In this document: piece by piece, positions 49,644-61,168 of the stretch
Position numbering within the stretch: position 1 is the stretch's first letter
Layout: every line of letters begins with the position of its first letter
Assembly: GCA_028753945.1 (NCBI GenBank)
Contig: JAPNXP010000010.1
Location: 2,607,042 to 2,671,041 of the forward strand
From: Hexactinellida sp. DTS-2022
Taxonomy: Eukaryota; Porifera; Hexactinellida
Direction: 5' to 3'
Length of the DNA stretch: 64,000 nt
The notes under the pieces: model-generated
What the model saw: only the letters and a program-made list of their open reading frames with translations
Told to the model about the DNA's origin: nothing
Databases searched by the model: none
Program-made: the position numbers and the translations under genes

Positions 49644-50012
49644 TCAATCACTTTTACTACTGCACAAGTATAAAACAAGTACGATGTTAACTGTACTATA
49701 ATAAATGAATAAATAAGTAATAACAACATAAACTGATATGAAGCAATGAGTGAAAATAGATATTCTTTTACCACTAAGAAACATTAATGTTTCAAAAAAA
49801 GATAGGTGTAATCTGTCAGAAAGATTACACCTATCTAGACGAGATACTTGTCCTGCAATACTGAAGAGAAGTTCAGGTGGAGCAAATGAAGATAGAATAG
49901 ATAGATATTTCAACGCTAAGAGTGCAAGTTTGGGGCATATGATTTCATGATATCTCCAAAAAGTATAGAGGATTTGACTCATCCGGAACATTAGGTTTGA
50001 GAAGATAATCAT
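49644..50012 (-). pseudogene. hAT transposase C-terminal (dimerisation) fragment
   Basis: WRYHEIICPKLALLALKYLS, then ILSSFAPPELLFSIAGQVSR, DRCNLS and ETLMFLSGK, match the hAT dimerisation region (W..n...P.L..lA..yLsip.ssap.ErvFS.aG...s..R..L....e.l.fl). Glu/Arg of the usual ERVFS reads ELLFS. A 15-bp inverted duplication (GATAGGTGTAATCTG and complement, 49801-49836) interrupts the end. The catalytic core is absent. Confidence 0.75.
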
Positions 50013-50030
50013 TCAGTTATGAACTATTGT

Positions 50031-50851
50031 TGCAGCGTGTATGCAAGAATAGTGCGCATGCATGTACGCTAGTGTGCATGCATGTACACCATGTTTCTAG
50101 CCTGCATACATGCACACTAGCGTATATGCACGAAAATCACTGTTTTCATATTCGTGCATATACACTAGCGTATACACACGATAAAGGGTTCTCTTTTGCT
50201 AATGGTTGTATGTTATTAGAAATAATTTGTATTTATTAATTCTACGAGCCCTTCGCCAATTAACGGCCGATTCGCATCCTTTCCCTCCTTAAAAAAACCA
50301 GTAATATAAATTATAAATAAGTTAACCTTATTCTTGTAAATTGTTCACAACTAAGTCGTTCATTTCAATGTGTTGTTATTTGAGAGAGGATATTTACTAA
50401 CCCATGTTTTATTTTCTGCATCGTTGGTGCAGGCGCGCCTAAATTATAGACCATTTCGGCGTACTTTCCTCAAGTTACCATTTATAACTAGTACTTCATT
50501 TGGGTTGTGATTCGTTAATAATCCAATAATGTAATTTGTTTTGGAAAGTATGTTATATATTTTTAAGTTATTCTCATTACTTTATTAGTTATCAATTATT
50601 AGTTAATTAATAGCTCAATAAATCTTAATTTGGTGAAAGATAAGTCGGAACTAGAACAAATGTTAATTAGACAACCATTATCAAAATACACTTTATCGTG
50701 TATATACGCTAGTGAATATGCACGAATATGAAAATTGTGATTTTCGTGCATATACGCTAGTGTGCATGCATGCAGGCTAGAAACTTAGTGTGCATGGATG
50801 CAAACTAGCGTGCATGCATGCGCACTAATCTTGCGTACACGCTGCAACACT
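50031..50851. mobile_element. Element with TGTTGCAGCG tips and GCATGCATG repeats
   Basis: Inverted tips TGTTGCAGCGTGTATGCAAG and CTTGCGTACACGCTGCAACA; arms of about 150 bp built from repeats of CTAGTGTGCATGCATG and CGTATATGCACGAA. CTAT occurs on both sides. The centre contains the hairpin motif copy 5 and AT-rich filler. Confidence 0.75.
50243..50290 (+). repeat. GAGCCCTTCGG hairpin motif, copy 5 (short)
   Basis: CTACGAGCCCTTCG then CCAATTAACGGCCGATTCGC and CCTTTCCCTCC: the middle hairpins are deleted but the start and end blocks are kept. Confidence 0.65.
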
Positions 50852-50900
50852 ATCACTATCAGTGTGGGTCAAATACATTCAAAAATATTAAAATAGAAAA

Positions 50901-51025
50901 CAAATATTTTCGTAATTTATTTAAATACAATACAAACAGGGTTTCATCCAGGAGTGCGAATTAGAAAAAACAAATATTTTCGTAATTTATTTAAATACAA
51001 TACAAACAGGGTTTCATCCAGGAGT
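50901..51025 (+). repeat. Recent tandem duplication (55 bp, period 70)
   Basis: Positions 50901-50955 and 50971-51025 are identical, containing ATTTTCGTAATTTATTTAAA and CAGGGTTTCATCCAGGAGT. Full identity implies a recent event or assembly artefact. Confidence 0.85.
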
Positions 51026-51237
51026 CCCCAACCTAAAGTCTTTTTCAATTTTTATCGAAACTAATCCAAATTTTCAGTGAGACCTCGTATCATTGAGTTA
51101 TTAGCCAAAAATGCCAATTTGAGACAAAAGAGTTTTCAGTAGGAAAATTCGACTGAATATTTTCAATAATGATCAATAATAAACTTATTGCAAAGTGTAA
51201 AAACTCCTGGAAATCATGCACAAAGAGTTAATTAGTA

Positions 51238-51771
51238 CAGTGGATGCCGGTTATAGGCACATCGTCGGGAACTGCACTTGATGTGCTTATAACCGGCCTG
51301 TTCTTATAACCATAGGCACCGAGGTTTGATGATTCCAGGGATGGTCATTAGCCATCCCATTTCAATTAATGGGATAGTCTAGCCATCTCAGTCCAATTCC
51401 GGGGATGGAATAGCCATCTCAGTCCAATACCTGGGATGGAATAGCCATCCCAGAATGCATGCCCCGGCGCCTATGTATAAACGACATAAATTATATAGGG
51501 TACAGTCGAAATCGGATTATTTTGTTTTATCGAACTATATTGTCCTAATATTCGAGGAAATTATGATATATATACCATTTAGCATGGATATCCCACCGGG
51601 TTTATTTGTCTTCTCGGATTATTTTGTCGAATTATCCATGAAAAGAATTGGACAAAATAATCCGATTTCGACTGTTATGGCAACCGTTTTCGAACATAGT
51701 GTTGTTATATCGATATGGTTTTATAACCGATATGTTTTTATAAACGGTGTGCTTATATCCGACATCTACTG
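51238..51771. mobile_element. MITE with TA target, CAGTGGATGCCGG tips
   Basis: Left tip CAGTGGATGCCGGTTATAGG, right tip TATCCGACATCTACTG, each flanked by TA. GTGCTTATAACCGG recurs inside. It contains the GGGATGG-rich piece at 51339-51460 and the nested MITE at 51503-51674. Confidence 0.8.
51503..51674. mobile_element. Nested pogo-like MITE, 172 bp
   Basis: Tips CAGTCGAAATCGGATTATTT and AAATAATCCGATTTCGACTG are a perfect 20-bp inverted pair; the left flank ends in TA and the right flank starts TTA. Younger than the element around it. Confidence 0.88.
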
Positions 51772-51773
51772 TA

Positions 51774-52302
51774 ATAGAAGCGGGACAAAATTCGGATATC
51801 TAAATTTCATAAATTTTAGTGCTCCATCAACATGACCCAATCTGCAATTATTGAATTTCTACATTCTCTTTCAATTTAAATTGAAACTATTTATAAAAGC
51901 AAGAATAACTACCGCTCAGTTTGTTATAATCAACGAGAGCTTTCCAAAACCGTTTAGTTTTAAAAAATCGAATAATTTTTGGTCGAGATTTCTGTGTGCG
52001 GGATGAGAAAATACACTCAAATTTATTGCAAGAAACTGCTGGAGAAGGTGAGCGGCGATTTTTCGAATTCAAACCAGGAAGAATGGCTTAATTGTTCATA
52101 TATTGTATTTATTATAACTTCATTGAATAAATACAATAAATACAATCTAGCATGGGCGTATAATTTCACTCAAAATCGAAAAAATATGGGGGGCGAGGCA
52201 GGGGCGTAACTTGGGGTGTGCGGCGGGTGCCTGGCACCCTGGCGGCTGTGATGCCATGGTGCCAACGGTATCTGGTACCCTAGCATTTCCCACCCTAAAT
52301 TA
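51774..52302. other. Noncoding stretch
   Basis: No gene is supported. ATCAACGAGAGCTTTCCAAA (51930) resembles AACTCGTTGAGAGCTGTCCA near 61548, a weak repeat. A GGCGGGTGCC...GGCACCCTGGC stretch near 52220 is probably a MITE remnant. Confidence 0.35.
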
Positions 52303-53548
52303 GCCCCACCATGAACTACTATAGATAAGGACTGGAAATGACTATAAAAAATTGGACCATGGACGAGCTAGAAGTGCATTCGATATTTTTGCCTATTGCA
52401 ATAGGTTATGAACTTTACACATGAATTATGTTGTTTTAGCTGGATTCGACACTAAAAATGGACTGGAAATGCATTTTAAGTGTCTAGAATTAAGGTATTA
52501 TTAATGACCCATAAATATTGAAACTATATTTGAGTATATATATTTGTTTTTGTATTATGTGTATGAATGTAAATTTTGTACGGGATTTTGTAAGCGATAA
52601 TTGTTACCCAATTCTTTTATGCATTTACTCCTTATTTCTTTACTTTTTCTATATTAACTAGTTTATATGAGTCAAACGCGTTGTTATACTTAGCACACGT
52701 TCTGTATTTGGAAGACAAATTACAGAGGTTACCTTAGTACCACTGTTTTCAGATTGCCGAAGTTTCACGTGATATCAAAGCCAAATGGAGTAGAGCTCTC
52801 CATGGACTGATATCTCCAAGAATACAAGATATTATTTGTATCCACAACCTTAGAGCGGAAGAATACATTACTTCCTCAAGTTCCACACCCAACTTGTCCA
52901 GAGAGAGGCCTATATATTGTTTGATTTGGACACAATAAAGTTGATAAGAAACAATTGGCTAAACTTGGACATTGAATCATTGATGTTACGTTACTCTATC
53001 CTTCACTCATTTGACTACTAAACTGAATGAAGCTAAGTTTAATGATATTCGATTATTGTACAAAGAAGAACGACTTTCTACTATAAAGTAAGCTCACTAC
53101 CTCAGTAATGTATGTTGGTCCACTAGTTTAGTTCTGAAATTTATCTAGCACTTGGCGTATTCAACGATAAATACTCCTCTTAAACATGTGCGTTTGAATG
53201 AAGAGTATTCTAGACATCATAGCGTTTGGGTTTCTTGAATTAGTTTGTAAATGGCTTGAGCGATGGAGTTCAACAATTGGAAAGGATGATAAACTTAGCG
53301 CACAAAATTTCAAAAGTTATAGTTTTTCCCAATCTTGCATTGCTCTACCATTAACCAATTCACAGCTCACTCTAATTGTGGTTATGAAAATGTTCTCAGC
53401 TATAACTCCAGAATACCCATTACCCAATAGAGCACCTATTTGGGATTTATATTGAATGATGAGCGATGCTTAATATCACATGACCTAATCTATAGTATTA
53501 AAGAGTCAACTTGGCCTAAACCCAGTTATGGATTTGACAAATCCATCT

Positions 53549-53695
53549 CAGGGCCGTAGCCACTGGTCAGGTTGGTCAGGTTTCAACCTGACCACTTTTA
53601 GTTGGTTGGACAGGTTAACCTGAACCCTTGGCCCTGTTGGTACTGTATCCAGCCCGGTCTAACCTGACCACTTTTAATTGGTGGCTACGGCACTG
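53549..53695. mobile_element. hAT-like MITE nested in the P element
   Basis: Tips CAGGGCCGTAGCCACTGGTC and AATTGGTGGCTACGGCACTG. AACCTGACCACTTTTA occurs twice in direct orientation. Flanks share CATCT only, so the target duplication is incomplete. Confidence 0.75.
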
Positions 53696-53776
53696 CATCT
53701 ACTCCACAGTTCTGCTTAAACTTATAATTTTTCTTAATCAATTTATCCACACTTTCTTCAACAACAGATGGAAATA

Positions 53777-54035
53777 CCGTATTTCCCCGATTAAGCGCCG
53801 GGGGCTTGAATAAGCGCCGGGTCAAATAAAATGACATTGGTATGATAAAATTTATACATATTAGTTGATCACTGTAATGTAATCCCATTGATTTTGGCAA
53901 CTTAGGTAGGTAACTGTTGGTGGTAACCATTAGAACCTACCTAAATATAATATTCTGTATTTTTCACAAAAATTTCAGGATAATTTTGGCCCACGAAAAC
54001 AATAAGCGCCGGGGCGCTTATTCGGGGAAATACGG
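53777..54035. mobile_element. Tc1/pogo-like MITE nested in the P element
   Basis: Tips CCGTATTTCCCCGATTAAGC and GCTTATTCGGGGAAATACGG, each flanked by TA. AAGCGCCGGGG occurs in both subterminal regions. Confidence 0.85.
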
Positions 54036-54872
54036 TAATTCATTTTCTTGCGACCAGGATATTGAAGTTATTCATGATCTAAGCTCTATCGACCTCGACA
54101 TTCATGTTCTCCAATCTGTTGTGGTTGCTCTTATTATCTTGAAACCACTAACTGCCATCATTATATTCAACGATCAACTACTTACTGAAACAAGGATATT
54201 GAGATTACAGAGGCTACGAAATATGACCTTGTAAGATATGTATATATTTATCGTGATTCTATTAAATGGCCTTCAGATATTGAAACTGAATCAATTGTGG
54301 TATTGTTGGAGATATCAATCAAGTTTGATTAAAATCAAGCTTTTAAAAACAATCATATCCCCCGCCTTCTAGAAAAGTGCGAATTCGACTAGCTCAAAAC
54401 GTATTCGTTGATAAATCTTGCTTAAAGGAATATCTCTCATAGTTGTAGAGTTCGGAGGATATTCAGTACTAATATCCACTAAATGCACATTACCTAAAGA
54501 TATTCGGAAGAAAATTGAAATCAATTATTTAATAACAAATACTGTGCATAGTAATTCTGTTTTCATTTCACATTTTGTTATTTGAGTACTTATAATATTG
54601 CTTGTATGTTAATGGATAACTTATTTCTACAATGAATGGATGTCAAATATATGACAATATTACATACTTAGTTTACAGAGTCAAATCCAGGTAAAAACAA
54701 CATAATTCATGTGTAAAGTTCATTACCAATTGTAATAGGCAAACATATCGAATGCACTTCTAGTTCATCCATGGTCCATTTTTTATTGTCGTTTCCAGTC
54801 CTTATCTATAGTAGTTCATGGCCCCACAAACTTACTTTAGCAGATGGCGGCTAAATAATTTTTTCTACTATA

Positions 54873-55554
54873 AACCACGACAACTTGAGTCAAAAGGACG
54901 CCAGAAAAAATAGTATTTGAAATGAATATAGATAAGAAAATGCATGCAAAATGGAATAGGAAGATAAATATAGGTTTAAATGGATGGGTAAAAAATAGTA
55001 AATGCAAAAATTTTAAACAAAATTACTACGACGAGTAAAACAGTCCGTGTCCTTTTAACCACATAAAGTCCCTTTAACCGCTTCATGTCCCTTTAACCGC
55101 TTCGTGTCCCTTTAACCGCTTCGTGTCCCTTTAACCGCTACATGTCCGTTTAACCGCTTCGTGTCCCTTTAACAAATTCGTGTCCCTTTAACCGCTTCGT
55201 GTCCCTTTATTCGCTTAATGTCCCTTTATTCGCTTAATGTCCCTTTAATCGTTTCATGTCCGTTTAACCGCTACATGTCCGTTTAACCGCTTCGTGTCCC
55301 TTTAACTGCTGCATGTCCCTTTAACTGCTTCATGTCCCTTTAACCGCTTCGTGACCTTTTAACCTCTTTTTCTTCATTCATTCATTCTCACATGTATTTT
55401 TTAATTCTTTAATTTTTTTTCATTTATTTTAGTTGAACTATTTTTTTCTTTGTTTCCCTACTTATTTTTCATTTAGTTTTGCTTGTACTATTTTCATTTG
55501 ATTAAATTTACTATTTCTAAATCTCGTGTCCATTTAACCGAAGTTGTCGTGGTT
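54873..55554. mobile_element. Small element carrying a minisatellite
   Basis: Inverted tips AACCACGACAACTT and AAGTTGTCGTGGTT. The body consists of AT-rich DNA and the 19-bp minisatellite at 55045-55375. No coding capacity. Confidence 0.65.
55045..55375 (+). repeat. 19-bp minisatellite, ~16 copies
   Basis: Unit GTCCCTTTAACCGCTTCGT, with variants CCGTTTAACC, CTTTATTCGC, CTACAT and CTTCAT. The order of variants suggests repeated local duplication. Confidence 0.92.
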
Positions 55555-55706
55555 TCCTAAACAAAAAATTAAGACACATTAACACAAAATGAAATAGTTA
55601 TTCAGAAAATATATAATTAGGGGAAGAACAATGTGTCGAGGCACCATGGGTGTTTTGACGAAGTTTACGCCCATGGGGCGAGGTTAGATATTAAAACTGT
55701 TTTCAT

Positions 55707-58627
55707 CTATATTATATCATTAATTGTGTTAATAAATACCCGATTGTTTAATTGAATAGTTGATTTAGAAAACAATATCATAAATAAGAATCGATTGGGG
55801 ATTTGGTCCAAACTTGTTTCTCCTTTGAACAGTCGAATCAATGAACTCCTCAATGAGTGGCTCAATTCCATTGAATGTGTTAACTCCTTATGGATGGCCA
55901 AAATTGAACAATTATTTAACCTCTCTTGAGATTGAGAATTTCGCATGAAGGTATGGATTCGTCTTAGCATGCTAAAAGATTTCTCCGCCTCGCAAGTAGT
56001 AACGGGAAGACAAACATATATGACGCAAAGCATATGCATATTAGGGATCATTATCTTAAGTGCATCCTCTTCGACTAGCTTTTCCCTCAATGTTGCAATC
56101 GAATGCTGGTCCTGCATTGCTTTACATCGGGCGAACCAGATATTTCACCTCAAAGCGGAGGTTATCCAGCTTGATTTCCCCAGCATAGAACTTAGCCAAT
56201 GTGTTCAGCTCTGAGTCTGCCATGCAGTTGTCCTCCAAACCTCGTCTCAATAATTCGACAACATCGAGATCGTTCTTGGAATACCTATCTAGAAGTGCTG
56301 TCGCACCAGTTTCCATCACCAAAGAGTAAAGTACGGTATAAAATGTCTTTACTAGTTCCTCGGTAACCTGTAATGCAGCTCCAACAGTCCCAGAAGAGCG
56401 AGCAATGCGGTTTGCACTAGCAAATTTCGGCAGGTCCAAGCGTAGCTCCTGGATTGTTACAGTCTTTACACTTTCGTAGAGCGCCTCAGCATTTTCTTTA
56501 TCCTGACCATCGACGGTTAGGGTTAAAATTAATGTATTTACCCATGAACTGACCTCGCCGGTTGTCGCTTTTCTTCCCTGGCATTCTACGTGGATAGGAT
56601 GAACAACTTGCAAAAGCCTCTGGATAACTCGTAGGTTGAAGTAATTCTGAAAAGGCTCAAGACCATGTAAATATGACTCAGCTTCCCCCCTACTCTTTCC
56701 TGGCTCACTACGATCGTTTACTATAACCTCAAGAAACTCGAGTATTGCTTCATAGTGAATTAGGAACGCGTCAACGGCGGGCAGTCTTATAACCCAACGC
56801 GTAGGACAAAGTGGAAGTAATAAATGTTTGTCTTGTGGAGAATCACCTCTATTCTCTATCTAATTCATCAATGTCTGAAATCGATCCAACTTCTTGGGTG
56901 CATTTTTTATAAAATGAACGACCGTATTCATTCGTTCGAGTGAGATCATGACTTGAGGAATTGATGCAAACGAATCTTGAACAACCAAGTTGAGCTGGTG
57001 ACCAAGACGATATAAATACAAAGCCTTTGGATTTTCAGCAGTAACCTTGGCTTGCAGACCATTATTCTTCCCTGACATATTTGAAGCACCATCGTACCCT
57101 TGAACACGTATTCCAGTAAATGGAAGGCCAAAACTCAGCAACGAGGTTTTAAGCAGGTGGAGAGGACTATCAGCATTGGTACGGCTGGTGAGGTGAAAAC
57201 CAAGGAAAACTTCTTCACTTTGCAAGTCAGTATTGCAAAAGGGAATACAAAATGAAACTTGTTCCTTTCGGTTGATGTCAGTGGTTTCGTCCAAAATAAT
57301 TGAAAATACTGGTTCTATATTGAACCCAACAGATTCAGTCTGTATCCGATTAATTAAGTTCCTTTGTAAAGAATGGCCTAGTAATTTCAATACTTCATTC
57401 TGGATTCCTGGAGAAAGGTACTTCATTTAACTCTCAGCCGTCAGATACTGATTGACCATTATATTAAATTTTCCAATCAAGTTAACTATGCAGTTAAAGT
57501 TTGCAGTGTTGTTTTCATCACGATGTCTACGTAAAGCCAGACCCTGATGTCCGCACAACCTAATACTTTCGAATACAGCTCTAAGTCCCATTCTATTGAG
57601 CTCAAATTCACTATTCGTTCCTGAGTCCAATATAACTTTATGTTTTGCAGCATTCCTAGCGAGGTTTATAGCAAATTCAGCAATGCGGTGTATATCGCTT
57701 TCATTATGCTTCCTGATACCATCACGACCCTTCTTGAAATTACTCCATCCTGAAACATGCTCCTTCCATGGGAAAGAAGTATGTGTACAAGTGATCATGT
57801 CCAGGGTTGGGGCCGATTACTTTCAGATGATTACGAAACGATTACGATTACGAATTATATTTTTTAAACGATTATGATTACGATTACGATTACGTTGTAT
57901 AATTTATTTGTGATTACGATTACGATTAGAATTACTATAAACTTGTTATGATTACAATTATGAAAATAACCCAAAATGTATACTAAATGCGGTCTGGCCA
58001 AGTCTGATAAATTCGAATCTAAAAGTACTAACAATAATTAAAAGTGTCAATTTCACTGTTACAGTATATATTATGATGGAATTCAAATTAATGTGACTGT
58101 TATTGAATAAAAGCACTTTCGCAGGTGCAATCCTACGAATTGATAATATATCCTTAATTTCAAAGATAATACGCTAATAAAATAGCATGATTACGATTAC
58201 GATATGATTACACTCTAATAGAATCATCTGATTATGATTACGATTACGATTCAGCGAAATGTGCAATCGATTACAATCGATTACGATTGTAATCGTAATC
58301 GGCCCCAACCCTGATCATGTCTGCAGGTTTTAGAAGACGTTTCTCGAATGCCTAATGACAGCTAAACAATATAATGATTTCGAATTTTCCGCAAGTTTTA
58401 GCCAGGAAACTCCTCGAACCAAACCGTCTGAATCGAATGACCGCTTTCGGCCTTTGGCGTGGGTTTAGGTAATTATTGGATCGACTGTCTTTCAGGAATA
58501 GACAATTCTATTAGCTCATTCTCCTCTACAATTAAAGTTGTTGGTTCAGCTACATACGAAGTCATAGGTTTTTTGTTGAGGAATAGTGTGATATCTGTCT
58601 GTTCTTCTCTGGCTCTCTTTTCGGGCA
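55707..58627 (-). pseudogene. hAT transposase of the ZMYM/TTF type
   Basis: Reading from the ATG at 58627: N-terminus MPEKRAREEQTDITLFLNKK, a degraded TTF-type zinc finger, HTSFPWKEHVSGWSNFKKGR, a DUF4371-like region (SIILDETTDINRKEQVSFC with catalytic Asp; VQGYDGASNMSGKNNGLQAK with the second), HQLNLVV (C/Q-x2-H turn), LCPTRWVIR, and the hAT dimerisation part TTCEAEKSFSMLRRIHTFMR and QERLNNCSILAIHKEL. Two stops in the same frame (near 57427 and 56860), one frame change near 56125 and a MITE at 57802-58313 disable it. Element ends were not located. Confidence 0.87.
57802..58313. mobile_element. hAT MITE inside the ZMYM-type transposase
   Basis: TIRs CAGGGTTGGGGCCGATTAC and its complement, perfect 8-bp duplications ATCATGTC (57794-57801, 58314-58321). 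Subterminal ACGATTACGATTACG repeats. Younger than the hAT gene it splits. Confidence 0.94.
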
Positions 58628-58649
58628 TTATAAGTTATTCTTTTTGTAA

Positions 58650-59142
58650 AATCACAAATGGTTAATATATATATACTCAAAGTCACACACTGTTTATGAA
58701 AACAGAGATAATCATATGTTTCTAAATTTAATAGAACTTACTAAATAACACTTTTAAAGGTTTCATTAATTAGATTGCAAACACAAACATTGAATTCTTA
58801 GTTGTTACTAGTTAGTAAATTAATCGTGATTCGCATAGTTAGATTTCTCTTAATTAGGTAACCTAATTTGAATATAATATAACCACATGACCACAAGATC
58901 CGCATCCTAACTAGAAGTAATGACCACAAAATTGGGTATGATAGCTCCGAAAAGTGGGGGGGGAGGTCCTACGAGCCGCCCCCCCAGGTTGAAAATATGG
59001 GGGTGGGCGCCCCCCTTGCCTCCCAGTATTCTACGCCTATGCAATCTAGGATACAATATTTAGTGCTATTTAGGATGCGTTTGGACACGAGAATATCTGG
59101 GTGGGAAACAAAAATTGGCAGGAGTTCCAAAAATATTATGTC
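58650..59142. other. Noncoding, with a GC-rich hAT-like tip
   Basis: 58955-59041 has G and C runs and ends CCCAGTATTCTACGCCTATG, the inverted form of a CATAGGCGTAGAATACTGGG hAT tip. The partner end was not found. The rest is AT-rich. Confidence 0.45.
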
Positions 59143-60009
59143 CGACCATGGCCTACTATATAATACGGCTAGATAAGTCAAGTATTTGCTGATTTATTTC
59201 CAGGCCAGTGTTTACTTTCTAATTGCTCTTAAAATGAATTATCTATCGTCATGGAATAAACTAAACTTAGGTTTTCAAATACGCCAGAAACATCTAAAAT
59301 ACTTTTGAGAATGATTGCACATCGGATTTAACCACAATGACGTAATCAAATATGCATACCCATATATGGCAATGATGTTTAATAAATGTTAATTTTTTAG
59401 ATAATTTGAGAATCTAACTTTGCCGTTTTTATCCTAATGCATTTTTCTTGTTAAAAACTAACTACAGTAACAAATTATGTCATTACTTTCACTAAAATTC
59501 TTTTCAACGTCAATGTAAGTAAATAATTATACTATTGTTATCAAACCATATATTTTGTATTTTTTGAAATGTATAGTTAGATTTTATTTTAAATCTTAAA
59601 AGTGCTGTTTGACGATGTACATGTTGCCCAGTCAGTTTAATGACCGTTCTTGTGGCTTATTTAGCTAATTTTCACTTAATCTCTACTTCAAATCTCTATT
59701 TCATAATTAGTATTAATTACCATATATGAGTACACGTCAGGGAATGAAAGGTTCACGAACGAATTTATTGAACTTGAACTGAACGAACTGAACGCAGGGC
59801 TTCTAAGGGATTCACGGTGAACGAACTGAACGAACGTCAACGGTTTCCGAATGGCAATTGAACGAACTGAACGAACTGAATTGAACGGATTGAACGAATT
59901 GAACTGAACGAACTAAACTGAATAAAGATAAATTACAAATATAGATCCATTAACTATAATAGGTGACAGCAAAAGTGCTGATTCCGGACATCCCTAGTGG
60001 ACTTATGTT

Positions 60010-61010
60010 CAGGGGCGTAACTAAAGGGGGGCCAGAGGGGGCCATGGCCCCCCCCACTCAGGGCTTCTGCCCCCCCCGCCAACGGTGGCGGCCGAGGGGC
60101 CATATATATAATTTACTCACTTAAGTTTAACAGAGATCTCTTGGGACCGGATTTGTCGGCTAACAACTGCAAACATGAAAACAACTAAAATTATATAATT
60201 ATAGCAATATGTCCACCCTATGCCAATCCTCCTTAAACCTTTGCACCACACGGCCCCAAGCTCCTTCGCTCGCTTCCGGTGCACCGCAAGTATTGCGAGG
60301 TCCGATCGTCCGTGGTCTGGCAGCGAAGCCATGTCTTCACCCTTCTCATCACAGAGAACACCCTCTCGCAACCTGCCGTGCCTACAGGGATCGTGATGGC
60401 AATGGTTTCGATTTCCAACAGAGCAGGAACTGCCATGCGGTAGGGCGTTACCATGTTGATGAGGTCGCTCAAACACTTGGGGTGGACGAACTCAGGATCC
60501 CTGGCTACGAAGCCTGCAGTCATGATCCGGTACGTAGCGATATCATGACGCAGGATGTCCATGTCGATGAGGTAGTGCAGAGCGAAGTCACGCAACCTCT
60601 CCAATGACAGGAAGTGAGAGGATGTTGGGCAGAGAGCTACAGACCCAGAGTCAGACTCAGACTCAGAGCGGAAACTTGGAATTCCAGGCTCAGGCATCTC
60701 TTCATCCCCGGAGAACACACTCTCAGTGCGAGGGCGCTTGTTGCTAGACATGAATGCACGCGTAATACTAACTCTACAAGAAAATAGCGAAACTATATTT
60801 CTGAAATTATTATGTAGCCAGCATCGGTGGTAGCTAATTTTTAAAACCTATTTCGGTCGCCCGAGAAGATAAAATACAGCGTATTACAGATTTATACTAC
60901 TATAAATACATATTTTACATCAGGTTTTATACTACTAAAAATAGTCTTTTTTTCTGGGCCCCCCTGTGCCACCTGGCCCTCCCCTGGCCAACGCTCTAGT
61001 TACGCCCCTG
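60010..61010 (-). mobile_element. Deleted hAT transposon, 1.0 kb
   Basis: Tips CAGGGGCGTAACTAAAGG and CTAGTTACGCCCCTG, 8-bp duplications CTTATGTT and CTCATGTT with one mismatch (60002-60009, 61011-61018). It keeps one open frame on the minus strand. It is GC-richer than its surroundings, consistent with late arrival. Confidence 0.92.
60233..60751 (-). CDS. Short hAT-derived protein (N-terminus joined to C-terminal dimerisation domain)
   Basis: An uninterrupted 172-codon frame. It starts with a basic then acidic N-terminus (SNKRPRTESVFSGDEEMPEP, SESESDSG) and passes directly to the hAT C-terminal region: FLSLERLRDFALHYLIDMDI, MVTPYRMAVPALLEIE, PVGTAGCERVFSVMRRVKTW, then LRC and DDRTSQYL. The catalytic RNase H part is missing, as in an internal-deletion derivative. 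The final residues may be frame-shifted relative to full-length relatives. It cannot cut DNA but could still dimerise. Whether it is expressed is unknown. Confidence 0.65.
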   Translation of the reverse strand: MSSNKRPRTESVFSGDEEMPEPGIPSFRSESESDSGSVALCPTSSHFLSLERLRDFALHYLIDMDILRHDIATYRIMTAGFVARDPEFVHPKCLSDLINMVTPYRMAVPALLEIETIAITIPVGTAGCERVFSVMRRVKTWLRCQTTDDRTSQYLRCTGSERRSLGPCGAKV

Positions 61011-61168
61011 CTCATGTTTCTTAGCTTAGATCCTAGCTTCTTAGACTGAACTTAAAACAGCTTGGAGGATCGAACAGTCTATCATAAACGGAATAGTTCG
61101 ACCCACTGACTGTACACTGAACGAACTGAACTAAACGAATTGAACGAACTGAATGAACTTAATTGAAC

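Larger units (their letters stand above)
52750..54300 (+). pseudogene. P-element/THAP9-type transposase relic
   Basis: The clearest part is about 52880-53120: CLIWTQ/LFDLDTIKLIRNNWLNL (the FDxVHxxKxxRNNWLN motif), then FNDIRLLYKEERLSTIKLAH, matching P-transposase sequence after the first catalytic Asp. Flanking parts are too degraded to assign. Many stops and frame changes and two MITEs interrupt it. It differs from the fragment at 28275-28616. Confidence 0.65.
52310..54820. mobile_element. P-element-type transposon, decayed, 2.5 kb
   Basis: Tips CATGAACTACTATAGATAAG and its complement CTTATCTATAGTAGTTCATG; the TIRs are about 130 bp with small gaps and begin CATGA as in Drosophila P. GCCCCAC flanks both ends (52303-52309, 54821-54827), close to the GC-rich 8-bp P target. 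The interior carries a broken THAP9/P-type transposase and two later MITEs. Confidence 0.88.

Noticed and set aside
53917-54234. 105-codon frame as an independent gene
   Set aside because: It overlaps the right end of a MITE and degraded P-element sequence; no separate domain is visible.
55045-55375. Telomere-like or CRISPR-like repeat
   Set aside because: The 19-bp unit has no spacers and no resemblance to TTAGGG-type telomere repeats; it is a minisatellite.
60209-60607. 132-codon plus-strand frame
   Set aside because: Antisense shadow of the hAT-derived frame at 60233-60751.
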